DNA of 32,536 bases from JAVZCJ01 sp964532175 (GCA_964532175.1 CAZHGP010000012.1:1-32536), one strand, 5' to 3'. Positions 1 through 8,404 are shown, counted from the stretch's first letter. Translations and numbers: made by a program. Notes: generated by a model from the sequence alone, not told the origin.

Positions 1-1359
1 ACAATTGTTCAAACAGCTTTAAGAACTGAAACATTACCTGGAACAACAATAGTAAGAACTGAAGAAAGAACAATAGTACAAACAGCTGTCACAACCGTAG
101 CACCTACGAGGCCAAAATTAGTTATATGGGGAAGAGCAACATTTGTTCCACCTCAAATGTATTGGGTTGAAAAAAGAGCGAGAGAATGGGCTGCTGAAAA
201 AGGAGTTGATGTAGAAATAACATGGATTCCAGTAGCTGAAATAGGAACAAAGCTTATTTCAGCAGTCGAAGCTGGTGTACCACCAGACTTAGTTATTAAT
301 GGTCATCCTGTCGCACGTTTTGCAGAAGCTGGATTGTTATTACCACTTGATGATATAGTAGAAAAGCTTAATGAAAGTGACATATACGAAGTCAAACTTG
401 CAACATGCAAATGGGGAGGACATTATTATGCTATTTCTACAATGTTTGAAGTAACATGGATACATGCAAGAACAGATCTTATAAAGAAAGCAGGTGCAGA
501 AAATTTGTGGCCACCAAAGAATCTTGATGAACTTTACGAATTAGCTAAAAAATTAAATGATCCTGAGCATGGTGTATGGGGCTTAGGAATTCCATTAGGT
601 TTAAAAGGTATGGATGCATGGTGGCAATTCCAGCATTATTGGATTGCTTATGGAGGAGCAATGATGGAAAGCAAGACACCAGAAGGGGTTTTAATTGGAA
701 AAGAACCTTATAGATCAGGATTGAAGAAAGCATTTGAAATGTATGTAAAAATGTGGAGAGAAGGTTTAACGCCTCCAGATAGCGGAGAGTGGGTCGATGC
801 TTCTAATAATGTGAATTATATAGATGGAAGAATTGCCATGGCTATAAATCCATTAAGCATATACTATGCTTTAGTAACTTCAAAACCAGAGATAGCAGCA
901 GTAACAGCTTTAGCACCTGTAAAACCATATTCTGTAGATTTAGGAGATGAAAGTTGCTTCATATTCAAAACAACGAAATATCCTGATTTAGCAAAAGACT
1001 TAATATATTATCTATATAAAGATAAAGATGAATATAGGAAAGGATTCTGTGAAGCATCATCTTGGTACGCATTCCCAATATTCAAAAGTCAAATGAAAAA
1101 AATAAGCGATGAATGGAAAGCAGGTAAATATAAATATTTTGCAGTAGATCCTCTCGAAGTAGTAGAAGGGATCAAATATTTTGAATCGGGATCATGGCCG
1201 TTATTAGAAAGGAACACGGTTTGTGAAGGTTTCCGTGAAGGCTTTATATGGACCGAAATGATACAAAGAGTAGTACTTAAAGGAGAAGATATAGATAAAA
1301 TAATTGATGAATATCATAATAGGTTTGTAGCAGAGATAAAGAGAATTTATGGTGGCTAA
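1..1359 (+). CDS. Sugar ABC transporter substrate-binding protein, 5' end missing
   Basis: The frame is open from base 1 to the stop at 1357-1359, so the gene starts before the window; the ATG at 157 is internal. The first 37 or so residues are a Thr-rich, low-complexity segment in which TIVQTA occurs twice (bases 1-18 and 70-87). Such linkers commonly join the membrane anchor of archaeal binding proteins to the globular domain. The rest resembles family 1 extracellular solute-binding proteins (maltose/glycerol-3-phosphate type): it has the early hinge region, a Trp-rich ligand lobe and a C-terminal helical region. It would capture a sugar or oligosaccharide outside the cell and hand it to the two permeases that follow at once. 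The signal peptide is outside the window, so the mode of anchoring is not visible. The substrate cannot be told from sequence alone. Confidence 0.88.
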   Translation, partial: TIVQTALRTETLPGTTIVRTEERTIVQTAVTTVAPTRPKLVIWGRATFVPPQMYWVEKRAREWAAEKGVDVEITWIPVAEIGTKLISAVEAGVPPDLVINGHPVARFAEAGLLLPLDDIVEKLNESDIYEVKLATCKWGGHYYAISTMFEVTWIHARTDLIKKAGAENLWPPKNLDELYELAKKLNDPEHGVWGLGIPLGLKGMDAWWQFQHYWIAYGGAMMESKTPEGVLIGKEPYRSGLKKAFEMYVKMWREGLTPPDSGEWVDASNNVNYIDGRIAMAINPLSIYYALVTSKPEIAAVTALAPVKPYSVDLGDESCFIFKTTKYPDLAKDLIYYLYKDKDEYRKGFCEASSWYAFPIFKSQMKKISDEWKAGKYKYFAVDPLEVVEGIKYFESGSWPLLERNTVCEGFREGFIWTEMIQRVVLKGEDIDKIIDEYHNRFVAEIKRIYGG

Positions 1360-1364
1360 AAATA

Positions 1365-2222
1365 GTGAGCGCGATGAAATATAAAAAGGCGCTTTACGAA
1401 TCGATTTACATATTGCCAGCATTAATAACATTAATAGTACTTTTTATTTTCCCTCTTTTTTTTAATTTTTGGATAAGTTTTCAAGAAAAAACTCTTGGAA
1501 AGGAAGCAAGTTTTGCAGGCTTAAAAAATTATATTAAAGTATTCAACTCTCCAGTGCTTTATATTTCATTATTGAATACTTTTATTTATGCATTTACAGC
1601 GGTATTTTTTAAAACACTTATTGGATTAAGTATTGCATTATTTTTAAATATGAAGTTTAGAGGGAGAGGTTTTCTAAGAGGATTATCTATATTACCCTGG
1701 GCTCTTCCAATGTATGTTGTTTGTGTGTTATTTTGGCTTAATTATTATTCTAGAGGTACTTTTAATAATCTCCTCCGACTTCTTGGATTAAAACCTATCC
1801 ACTGGCTTGGATTAGATTATGCAATGCCCTCAGTAATCTTAGTTAATGTTTGGCATGGTTGGCCCTTCTTTTTCATGGGAATATTAGCTGGTTTACAAGC
1901 TGTTCCAGTTGAATTGTATGAATCTGCTGAAATAGATGGAGCTTCAAGCTTTCAAAAATTCATTCATATTACTTTACCATTTATAAAACCAGTTATACTT
2001 ACTGTTGCTCTCTTATCATTGATGTGGACAATGGGAGATTTCACAACAATTTACATGATGACAAGTGGAGGCCCTGTAGATAGAACATTAACAATACCTA
2101 TGGCATCATTTCAAATCGCATTCTTTAGAGAAGTTGATATACCATTAGCAGCTGCTTATACAATTGTTATATTACCTATTTATTTAATATTAATATTTGT
2201 TACTCTTAGACAAATAGCGTGA
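1365..2222 (+). CDS. Sugar ABC transporter permease, MalF/UgpA type
   Basis: This integral membrane protein of 285 residues has about six hydrophobic segments, the first right after a short basic N-terminus. The cytoplasmic EAA loop that contacts the ATPase is clear: YESAEIDGASSFQKF followed by ITLPFIKP near residues 185-210. The family is the binding-protein-dependent permeases of the carbohydrate uptake-1 class. The start is GTG at 1365, five bases after the binding-protein stop; an ATG three codons later (1374) is an alternative. Four bases separate it from the second permease, so the genes are co-transcribed and the two permeases most likely form a heterodimer. No ATP-binding subunit is encoded in the window. 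Confidence 0.92.
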   Translation: MSAMKYKKALYESIYILPALITLIVLFIFPLFFNFWISFQEKTLGKEASFAGLKNYIKVFNSPVLYISLLNTFIYAFTAVFFKTLIGLSIALFLNMKFRGRGFLRGLSILPWALPMYVVCVLFWLNYYSRGTFNNLLRLLGLKPIHWLGLDYAMPSVILVNVWHGWPFFFMGILAGLQAVPVELYESAEIDGASSFQKFIHITLPFIKPVILTVALLSLMWTMGDFTTIYMMTSGGPVDRTLTIPMASFQIAFFREVDIPLAAAYTIVILPIYLILIFVTLRQIA

Positions 2223-2226
2223 GAAT

Positions 2227-3108
2227 ATGAATAGGAAATACGGAAAAATAAAAACACGGTTTATAATCGTAATAGGCACAATACTACTTCTTCTATGGAT
2301 ATTAATTCCATTATATTGGGCACTTAAAACTAGTGTTTCTTATCCTGAAGAAGCGTGGAATCCAGGCTTACCAACAAAAATAACATTTGAAAATTATATT
2401 CAATTATTTAATCCTTATCCTTTTGCTAAGAGATATGCAATTGGTGCTGAAGCTGCACTCCCTCAACCAGTTATTGTTCCTATAAAAAATAGCTTTATTG
2501 TTGCTATAACTGCTGCTACTGTTAGTACCATTATCGGAATGTTTGCAGGATACAATTTAGCTAGATTTCATTATAAAGGTAAAAAATTAGCTATGTATTA
2601 TATCTTATTTACTTATATATTCCCTACATTTATGCTTGCTATACCATTAATGGTTATTTTAAAGCAAATTGGTTTATTAAATACTTTACAAGGATTAATA
2701 TTTGTACATCTTGCATATACACTTCCATATTCAATATTAATGTTAAGAAGTTATTTCATGGAAATTCCTATAGAACTAGAAGAGTCTGCACTTATTGATG
2801 GATGTACAAGATCATCTTCTTTCCTAAGAATTACTTTACCATTGTCAGCTCCTGGACTTGTAACATCATTTGTATTTGCATTTACTCTCTCTTGGAATGA
2901 TTTATTATTTGCATTAATATTATTAAGTAGTAGCGAACTTTACACATTACCTCTTGAAATGAATTTCTTCCTTTGGGGAGGAGAAATAGTAGATCCTATT
3001 GGTTTATCGGCGGTAGCAATTTTTACTGGATTAGTTCCAGTAATACTTTACATGATTCTTCAAAAGTATATTATAATAGGTTTGGTAAGAGGGGCATTAA
3101 AGAGATAA
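2227..3108 (+). CDS. Sugar ABC transporter permease, MalG/UgpE type
   Basis: This is the second permease of the importer, 293 residues with about six membrane segments. The EAA loop reads ELEESALIDGCTRSSSF followed by ITLPLSAPG, in the right place between segments 4 and 5 (around residues 185-210). A periplasmic-side insertion between segments 1 and 2 (near residues 35-80) is usual for MalG-type permeases. The ATG at 2227 follows the previous stop by four bases, which indicates translational coupling. It should pair with the upstream permease and use an ATPase encoded elsewhere, as happens with shared MsmX-like ATPases. The substrate is not predictable from sequence. Confidence 0.92.
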   Translation: MNRKYGKIKTRFIIVIGTILLLLWILIPLYWALKTSVSYPEEAWNPGLPTKITFENYIQLFNPYPFAKRYAIGAEAALPQPVIVPIKNSFIVAITAATVSTIIGMFAGYNLARFHYKGKKLAMYYILFTYIFPTFMLAIPLMVILKQIGLLNTLQGLIFVHLAYTLPYSILMLRSYFMEIPIELEESALIDGCTRSSSFLRITLPLSAPGLVTSFVFAFTLSWNDLLFALILLSSSELYTLPLEMNFFLWGGEIVDPIGLSAVAIFTGLVPVILYMILQKYIIIGLVRGALKR

Positions 3109-3163
3109 ACAATTTTATAAAAAATGATTTTAAATAATTAAATCTATAATATTTGTAACAAAC

Positions 3164-4063
3164 ATGAGGGAAGTAATTAAAAAAATTGAAGGGGTACACG
3201 CATATCTTACTACTCCATTTAATAAAAACAATATAATGGAAATTAATGAAGAAGGGTTTAGAAAGAACATATCTTTCTTAAAAAATAATGGCATAAAAAT
3301 TATAACAGTATGTGGAGGAACAGGAGAAATATGGTCTTTATCTATTGATGAACATAAAAAATTGTTAGAAATTGCTAATGAAGAAAAAGGAAATATTTTT
3401 TTAATCGCAGGTATTCCACCAGGTATAAAATCAGCTTTAGAAATAAGTAAGCATGCTCAAGATATAGGAATAGATGCTTTACTTATTTTTCCACCTATCA
3501 GTCCAATAACTGATGATGGAATATATGAGTATTATAAAGAAATTATTAATTCAGTAAATCTTCCTATTCAAATATTTGCTACTGGAAGTATACTTCAATG
3601 TAATCCTTTAACTTTCAGAAAAATAATAGAATTAGAAAATGTTATATCTATTAAATATGAAGAAAAAAACTTAGACAATCTTGCATCATTAATGCATATC
3701 ACAGATAAAGATATCGCATGGATCTCTGGAATTGATTATGGAACAAAAACTATTAGTTATTATTTTGAGCTTGGAATAAAAGGATTTACATGTGGTATTG
3801 CTAGTATTATACCTAAGCTACCATTAGAGCTTTATGAAGCAGCGATTAATAAAAATTGGAAAAAAGTTCATGAAATAGAAGAAATAATTAAACCAATCTA
3901 TGAATTTAGAAAAAAATATGGTTGGATAAGTGTTATAAAAGCTTCTTTAGATATACTTGGGTTAGCAGGCGGTCCACCACGACCACCCTTAAAACCATTA
4001 AAAGAAAATGAAATAAAAGAATTAAAAGATATGCTGGATAAATTTAGCCCATATTTAAAATAA
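3164..4063 (+). CDS. Dihydrodipicolinate synthase superfamily aldolase/dehydratase
   Basis: This TIM-barrel class I aldolase has 299 residues, the usual family length. The Schiff-base lysine is K164 in ISIKYEE. The phosphate/carboxylate loop is GGTGE at 51-55, where true DapA has GTTGE; the form here and the C-terminal GGPPRPPL stretch recall 5-dehydro-4-deoxyglucarate dehydratase (KdgD). At the position of the catalytic Tyr of the Tyr-Asn-x-Pro motif the protein has Phe138 (IQIFATG), so the chemistry may differ from DapA. It lies 55 bases after the sugar permeases and ahead of a sugar kinase, so a role in sugar-acid breakdown is more likely than lysine synthesis. That role is inferred from context. 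N-acetylneuraminate lyase or keto-deoxy-sugar-acid aldolase are alternatives. Confidence 0.85.
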   Translation: MREVIKKIEGVHAYLTTPFNKNNIMEINEEGFRKNISFLKNNGIKIITVCGGTGEIWSLSIDEHKKLLEIANEEKGNIFLIAGIPPGIKSALEISKHAQDIGIDALLIFPPISPITDDGIYEYYKEIINSVNLPIQIFATGSILQCNPLTFRKIIELENVISIKYEEKNLDNLASLMHITDKDIAWISGIDYGTKTISYYFELGIKGFTCGIASIIPKLPLELYEAAINKNWKKVHEIEEIIKPIYEFRKKYGWISVIKASLDILGLAGGPPRPPLKPLKENEIKELKDMLDKFSPYLK

Positions 4064-4187
4064 AAAGAAAAATAATTATTTTATAATTTTCAGATATTTA
4101 ATTTTATTTTAAAATTCAATTATAAAAATATTTTTATAAATGATTAAAAAATATAAAAAGTAATATAATAATTAGAGATGTTAAAGA

Positions 4188-5708
4188 TTGAATAAAGATA
4201 TTTTACTTGGAATAGATATTGGAACAACTGCAGTTAGAGCATTTGCATTCAATACTCAAGGAAAAATAATTGAAGAATCAAAAATTGAAGTAAATATTTA
4301 TCATCCTAAACCAAACTGGGCTGAACAGGATCCAGATGAACTTTACAATGCCACAATAAAAGCAATAAATACTCTTTCAAGAAATGTGAAAAAATGCGCA
4401 AAAGCAATTGGTTTTTGTGGACAAATGCATGGTTTATGTTGTCTTGATAAAAATGGAAAACCTTTAACTAATCTTATTCCATGGGCTGATGTTAGAGCAG
4501 GTGAACAAGCAAAAAAACTTGAAGAAAAATTAGGAGCAAAAGAAATTTATAAGAGAACTGGTTGTCCACCACTTTTTGTTTATGCTGCTCCAAAAATACT
4601 TTGGATTAAAGAAAATTTGCCAAGTATTTTTTCTAAATGTAAAAAATTTTTATCGGCACAAGATTATGTGATTTTTAAGCTTTTTGGAGATTATTATACA
4701 AACCCCTCTATTGCATCAGGTTCTCAATTGCTTAATATTAATTCTATAAAATGGGATGAAAAAATTTTAGAAGCTATTGGAATTACAGAAGATAATCTTC
4801 CAATATTAATTGAAGGTGATAAAATTTTTGAGAAAATTCCAGCTAGTATTGCAATACAATTAGGCTTAGAAGAAGGCATACCAGTAGCTCTCGGAGCATC
4901 TGATGGTGCATTATCTAATGTTGGACTTGGTGCTGTAAAAAATGGTATTTGTGCAATAAATTTAGGCTCAAGTGGAGCTATTAGAATTATATCAAAACAT
5001 CCAATTTGGGATAATGATAAAATGAGGTTTTTCTGTTATTATGTTGTTTCAAAAAATTGGTTATGTGGTGGAGCAATAAATAATTGTGGAATTGTTTTAA
5101 AATGGTATAAAGACAATTTTGCTGAAAAAGAGAAAGAAAAAGCTATAGAATTAGGAGTAGATGTTTATAAACTATTGGATGAGTATGCTGAAAAAATTCC
5201 AGCAGGATGCAATGGTCTTATGTTTTTACCTTTTATGTCTGGAGAAAGATTTCCAATAAGGGACCCTTATGTTAGAGGAATGCTATTTGGTTTAAGTCTA
5301 AGTCATAGAAAGGAGCATATTATAAGATCAATAATTGAAGGGGTATCTTTCACGATGAAATGGATAGCCGATGCTTTAGAAGAATATACTAAAATAGATT
5401 TAATTAAAATAGGCGGAGGTGGTGCAAAATCATATTTATGGAGACAAATTATAAGCGATATTTTCGAGAAAAAGGTTGTTAAAACTAATGTTGAAGAAGC
5501 ATCAGCTTTAGGTGCAGCAATATTAGCTGGAATAGCAATAGGAGAATATAAAAATATGGAAGAAGCTACAGAAAAACTAGTAAAAGATGAAGAAGAGCAT
5601 AAACCAATATTAGAAAATGTTAAAATATATAAACAAATTTTCGAAATATTTAAAGAAGCTTATAGCAACTCTAGAGAATATTGTGAAAGACTTTTAAAAA
5701 TAGAATGA
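4188..5708 (+). CDS. FGGY-family carbohydrate kinase (xylulokinase/gluconokinase-like)
   Basis: This ATP-dependent sugar kinase of 506 residues is full length for FGGY kinases. The N-terminal phosphate motif DIGTT is at 10-14, the substrate-lobe motif GQMHG at 78-82, and the general-base aspartate is D239 in GASDGALSNVG. The C-terminal lobe holds the adenosine-binding GGGGAKS stretch and the EEASALGAA motif. The RTGCPP segment near 123-128, followed by PKILW, is seen in xylulokinase and FGGY gluconate kinases, so the substrate could be a ketopentose or a sugar acid. The start is TTG at 4188, with a GAGATG purine stretch upstream. The previous gene is 124 bases away, so it may have its own promoter, but it probably belongs to the same pathway as the importer and aldolase. 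Confidence 0.9.
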   Translation: MNKDILLGIDIGTTAVRAFAFNTQGKIIEESKIEVNIYHPKPNWAEQDPDELYNATIKAINTLSRNVKKCAKAIGFCGQMHGLCCLDKNGKPLTNLIPWADVRAGEQAKKLEEKLGAKEIYKRTGCPPLFVYAAPKILWIKENLPSIFSKCKKFLSAQDYVIFKLFGDYYTNPSIASGSQLLNINSIKWDEKILEAIGITEDNLPILIEGDKIFEKIPASIAIQLGLEEGIPVALGASDGALSNVGLGAVKNGICAINLGSSGAIRIISKHPIWDNDKMRFFCYYVVSKNWLCGGAINNCGIVLKWYKDNFAEKEKEKAIELGVDVYKLLDEYAEKIPAGCNGLMFLPFMSGERFPIRDPYVRGMLFGLSLSHRKEHIIRSIIEGVSFTMKWIADALEEYTKIDLIKIGGGGAKSYLWRQIISDIFEKKVVKTNVEEASALGAAILAGIAIGEYKNMEEATEKLVKDEEEHKPILENVKIYKQIFEIFKEAYSNSREYCERLLKIE

Positions 5709-5749
5709 AAATATTGAAGCTTTTTCTTTAGGTTTTAATTTTTATTTTT

Positions 5750-6151
5750 ATGCATGAATGGGCTTTAGCCGAATCTATTGTATCTTACATATTAGAAAAA
5801 GCTAATGAAGTAAATATTAAAAGAATATCAGAAGTAGAAATTAAAATAGGTGAACTTAGACAAATAGATATAGAAATACTTTCAATTGCTTTAAAAACTT
5901 TATCCGAAAATACTATTTTAGAAAAAGCTAATTTCAAAATAAGTATTGAAGAAGCATTCTTAAAATGTAGAGTTTGTGGGCATGAATGGAGTTATAAGGA
6001 AGAAAAAAGCAAAATTGAAGAAAAAGATATTGAAGCAATACATTTTATTCCAGAAATAATTCATTCATTCACAAAATGTCCAAAGTGTAATAGCATAGAT
6101 TTTGAAATAATAAAAGGAAAAGATGTATGGATTGAAAAAATAAAATCTTGA
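5750..6151 (+). CDS. hypA: Hydrogenase nickel incorporation protein HypA
   Basis: HypA binds nickel and delivers it, together with HypB, to the large subunit of NiFe hydrogenase in the cytoplasm. The protein of 133 residues begins MHEWALAESI; the N-terminal Met-His-Glu is the nickel site of the family and fixes the start at 5750. The structural zinc site is formed by C73, C76, C110 and C113 (CRVC and CPKC). The roughly 33-residue stretch between the two Cys pairs is longer than in bacterial HypA and is usual in archaea. An Mrp-type ATPase gene follows after 15 bases, which matches the archaeal HypA-HypB pair. No hydrogenase structural genes are in the window. Confidence 0.95.
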   Translation: MHEWALAESIVSYILEKANEVNIKRISEVEIKIGELRQIDIEILSIALKTLSENTILEKANFKISIEEAFLKCRVCGHEWSYKEEKSKIEEKDIEAIHFIPEIIHSFTKCPKCNSIDFEIIKGKDVWIEKIKS

Positions 6152-6166
6152 TTAAGGAGAAATAAT

Positions 6167-6901
6167 ATGAATAAAGTAAACAATAATGATCCAAGAATTT
6201 CAATTATAAATAAACGTTTAGAAAAAATAAATAGAATAATAGTTGTATTAAGTGGGAAAGGTGGAGTTGGAAAATCTTTAATTGCAACAATATCAAGTTT
6301 AATTCTTTCTAAAAAAAGAAAAGTTGGATTATTAGATTTAGATTTTCAAAATCCATCATGTCATACAATACTTGGTTTCTTTAATGGAAAGCCAATTGAA
6401 AATAAAGGAGTTATTCCTCCAATAGTAAATGGAATAAAATTTATGTCGATTGTATATTATTCTGGAGAGAAACCTATACCATTAAGAGGAGAAGAAGTAA
6501 CAGATACAATAATAGAAATATTTACAATAGTTAAATGGAATTCTCTTGATTATTTATTTATCGATATGCCTCCTGGAATTGGTGATGAAGTATTGGACAT
6601 TATTAAACTTGTTAAAAATTGTGAGATATTACTTGTAACAACACCATCCAAGCTTGCTATAGAAACTTTTAAAAAAGTTATAGAAATGCTAAAAATTTCA
6701 AATATGAAAATATTGGGAGTAATAGAAAATATGAAAAGAGGAAGAGAAAAAAATGTTATAAAATTAGCTGAAAAATATGGAATAAGATATTTAGGATATT
6801 TGCAATTTGATTATAAAATAGAGAAATATTTATCAAATCCTTCAAAGCTTCTAAGAACAAATTTTTCAAAAGAGTTAGAAAAGATATTAGAAAAAATATA
6901 A
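6167..6901 (+). CDS. hypB: Mrp/MinD-family P-loop ATPase, probable archaeal HypB
   Basis: This SIMIBI-class ATPase of 244 residues has the deviant Walker A motif GKGGVGKS at 30-37, a switch I region LLDLDFQNPS, and a Walker B-like DMPPGIGDE segment. By sequence alone it would be called an Mrp/NBP35-type protein. It lacks the C-terminal CxxC that iron-sulfur carrier Mrp proteins usually have. In Thermococcus the ATPase partner of HypA in nickel insertion is of this Mrp/MinD type rather than the GTPase HypB of bacteria. The gene lies 15 bases after hypA with its own GGAG site, so the HypB role is the best inference. A generic Fe-S carrier is the alternative. Confidence 0.8.
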   Translation: MNKVNNNDPRISIINKRLEKINRIIVVLSGKGGVGKSLIATISSLILSKKRKVGLLDLDFQNPSCHTILGFFNGKPIENKGVIPPIVNGIKFMSIVYYSGEKPIPLRGEEVTDTIIEIFTIVKWNSLDYLFIDMPPGIGDEVLDIIKLVKNCEILLVTTPSKLAIETFKKVIEMLKISNMKILGVIENMKRGREKNVIKLAEKYGIRYLGYLQFDYKIEKYLSNPSKLLRTNFSKELEKILEKI

Positions 6902-7088
6902 AAATGCTTTATTTTATTTTCTAAGTAAGGAATAATTTTTAATCGAGTATATTCAAATTTACTATTAAAGCATAATATTCTTTTTAACTATAAGGTTTAA
7001 AGTTTAATTCTTCTTTTACTTTCTTTCTTCACTATTAATCTAAGATGATGTGTAATTGAATAAAAACTCAGTTTGGCCTATTCCATAA

Positions 7089-7114
7089 ACCCATATATTT
7101 CTTATAATATGGGT
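7089..7114. repeat. Inverted repeat, 8-bp stem
   Basis: ACCCATAT (7089-7096) and ATATGGGT (7107-7114) are perfect inverted copies separated by ten AT-rich bases. The element lies in the 280-base gap between hypB and the tRNA, downstream of the 3' end of the tRNA. It could be a hairpin in a transcript from either side or a protein-binding palindrome. Nothing else in the gap (6902-7181) looks coding. Confidence 0.4.
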
Positions 7115-7181
7115 GATGGATTAATCGGATTATCTTCTTTAATATTTTTTTAAAAAAAAGAGTTGCTTTTAAAAAATTTAA

Positions 7182-7270
7182 TGGGCCGAGCCGGATTTGA
7201 ACCGGCGACTTTCGCTGTGTGAGAGCGACTTTGGGAGCCTTTTTGTCCCACCAGGCTAGACCATCGGCCC
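7182..7270 (-). tRNA. tRNA-Val (CAC) with a 15-16 nt insertion before the anticodon stem
   Basis: Reading the minus strand from 7270, the acceptor stem GGGCCGA pairs perfectly with TCGGCCC and the discriminator is A at 7182; CCA is not encoded. The D-stem is GTCT/GGAC, the anticodon arm is TCGCT-CTCACAC-AGCGA, the variable loop is AAGTC, and the T-arm is GCCGG-TTCAAAT-CCGGC. The loop gives anticodon CAC (7221-7219), valine. Between the D-stem and anticodon stem, where one base (position 26) is normal, there are 16 bases (7244-7229). That makes the gene 89 rather than about 74 nt long. The extra bases are either an intron at a noncanonical site, as known in many Thermoproteota, or an inserted arm. 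A TATATAAAG stretch lies about 40 bases upstream. Confidence 0.9.
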
Positions 7271-7315
7271 TCAAAAAATTAATATTTATAAAAAATTAAA
7301 TATACTTTATATACT

Positions 7316-7477
7316 TTAACGCTTTATTTCTCTTCTTTTCCATCTAAGGTTTTTACTTCTACATTTTCTACATCTTTCAGCTGTAGGAGCATTCCTAGCT
7401 CCACAATCTCTACATATTTTTAAAAAAAGCTTCTTTTTTTGAGCAATTTTTAAAAGTACTGGATCCCTAATAGGCAT
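7316..7477 (-). CDS. rpl40e: Large ribosomal subunit protein L40e
   Basis: This small basic protein of 53 residues starts MPIRDPVLLKIA and has the four-cysteine zinc knuckle C22-x2-C25 ... C36-x2-C39 (CRDC and CRKC). The tail is rich in Lys and Arg. Sequence and length match archaeal L40e, which in eukaryotes is fused to ubiquitin. The ATG at 7477 follows a GGGG-rich ribosome binding site and the stop is TAA at 7316-7318. It lies 45 bases upstream of the tRNA gene on the same strand, so the two could share a transcript. Confidence 0.93.
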   Translation of the reverse strand: MPIRDPVLLKIAQKKKLFLKICRDCGARNAPTAERCRKCRSKNLRWKRREIKR

Positions 7478-7546
7478 TTTTTTACCCCTTTCTAAGAAAT
7501 TTAAAATAAAATTGCTTTTATATAATATTTTATTTATTATAAAAAA

Positions 7547-8404
7547 TTAAAGAAATTTAATTATATCATAAGGTTTCATTGCAATTCTTATACCAGCTTT
7601 CATTAATGATTCTACTTTTGATTTATAGCTGCCTGTTTCACCAATTACTATTGCTCCTGCATGCCCCATCCTTTTTTCAGGAGGAGCTGCTTTTCCAACA
7701 ATATAAGCTATTGTATTCTTTTTAATACCATTTTTCATTAAATATTTTGATAATTCTTCTTCCATTGTTCCACCAATTTCACCAATAATAATTATAGATT
7801 CTGTTTCTTTATCTTCTTCAAACATTTTATATATTTCTAAGAAAGTTGTACCAACTATCCTATCTCCTCCAACACTAATGCTTGTAGATTGTCCAATTCC
7901 ATTTTTAGTTAAAATATTTGCAATTTCATATGTTAATGTTCCACTTCTAGACATTATTCCTACTTTTCCATATGAAAAAACATGGTGAGGCATTATTCCA
8001 ATTTTTACTTTATTAGGAACTATTATTCCAGCACTATTTGGACCAATTATTCTTATTCCTTTATTCCTAGCTAATTCAATCATTTGTAATGAATCATGTA
8101 AAGGAGTTAATTCTGTTATTACAATTATTATTTTAATATTATTTTCGATAGCTTCTTTTACTGCATTAAAAACATTATTTGCTGGAACAAAAACTATTGT
8201 TGCATCTATTCTATTATATTTAATAGCTTCTTCTATTTTATTATACACTGGTACTCCATGAATTTTTAATCCTCCTTTACCAGGAGTAACACCTGCTACT
8301 ATCTTTGTACCATATTTAAGCATTTTCTCAGTATGCATTGATCCTTGTTTACCAGTTATCCCTTGAACTAAAACTCTAGTTTCTTCATTTATCAATATCG
8401 GCAT
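7547..8404 (-). CDS. sucD: Succinyl-CoA synthetase (ADP-forming), alpha subunit
   Basis: Catalyses, with the beta subunit, the reversible conversion of succinyl-CoA, ADP and phosphate to succinate, ATP and CoA in the cytoplasm. The N-terminal CoA-binding Rossmann domain has VQGITGKQGSMHTEKM. The phosphohistidine lies in RMGHAGAIV near residue 240, and the ligase motif VGGDRIVGTTF is also present. The start is set at ATG 8404, which gives MPILINEETRVLVQG as in the family (285 residues). An upstream start at 8428 would add eight unusual residues. The gene overlaps the end of sucC by 20 bases, so the two are translationally coupled. Confidence 0.95.
   Translation of the reverse strand: MPILINEETRVLVQGITGKQGSMHTEKMLKYGTKIVAGVTPGKGGLKIHGVPVYNKIEEAIKYNRIDATIVFVPANNVFNAVKEAIENNIKIIIVITELTPLHDSLQMIELARNKGIRIIGPNSAGIIVPNKVKIGIMPHHVFSYGKVGIMSRSGTLTYEIANILTKNGIGQSTSISVGGDRIVGTTFLEIYKMFEEDKETESIIIIGEIGGTMEEELSKYLMKNGIKKNTIAYIVGKAAPPEKRMGHAGAIVIGETGSYKSKVESLMKAGIRIAMKPYDIIKFL

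Noticed and set aside
1365..3108. The two permeases as a recent gene duplication
   Set aside because: Apart from the EAA loop they share little sequence; they are the usual MalF-type and MalG-type pair.
7041..7050. AGATGATG as a box C of a C/D guide RNA
   Set aside because: No box D (CTGA) lies at a suitable distance on this strand and no terminal stem is visible.
7068..7274. Minus-strand open frame of 68 codons
   Set aside because: It runs through the whole tRNA gene; the tRNA folds perfectly and the peptide has no recognisable features.
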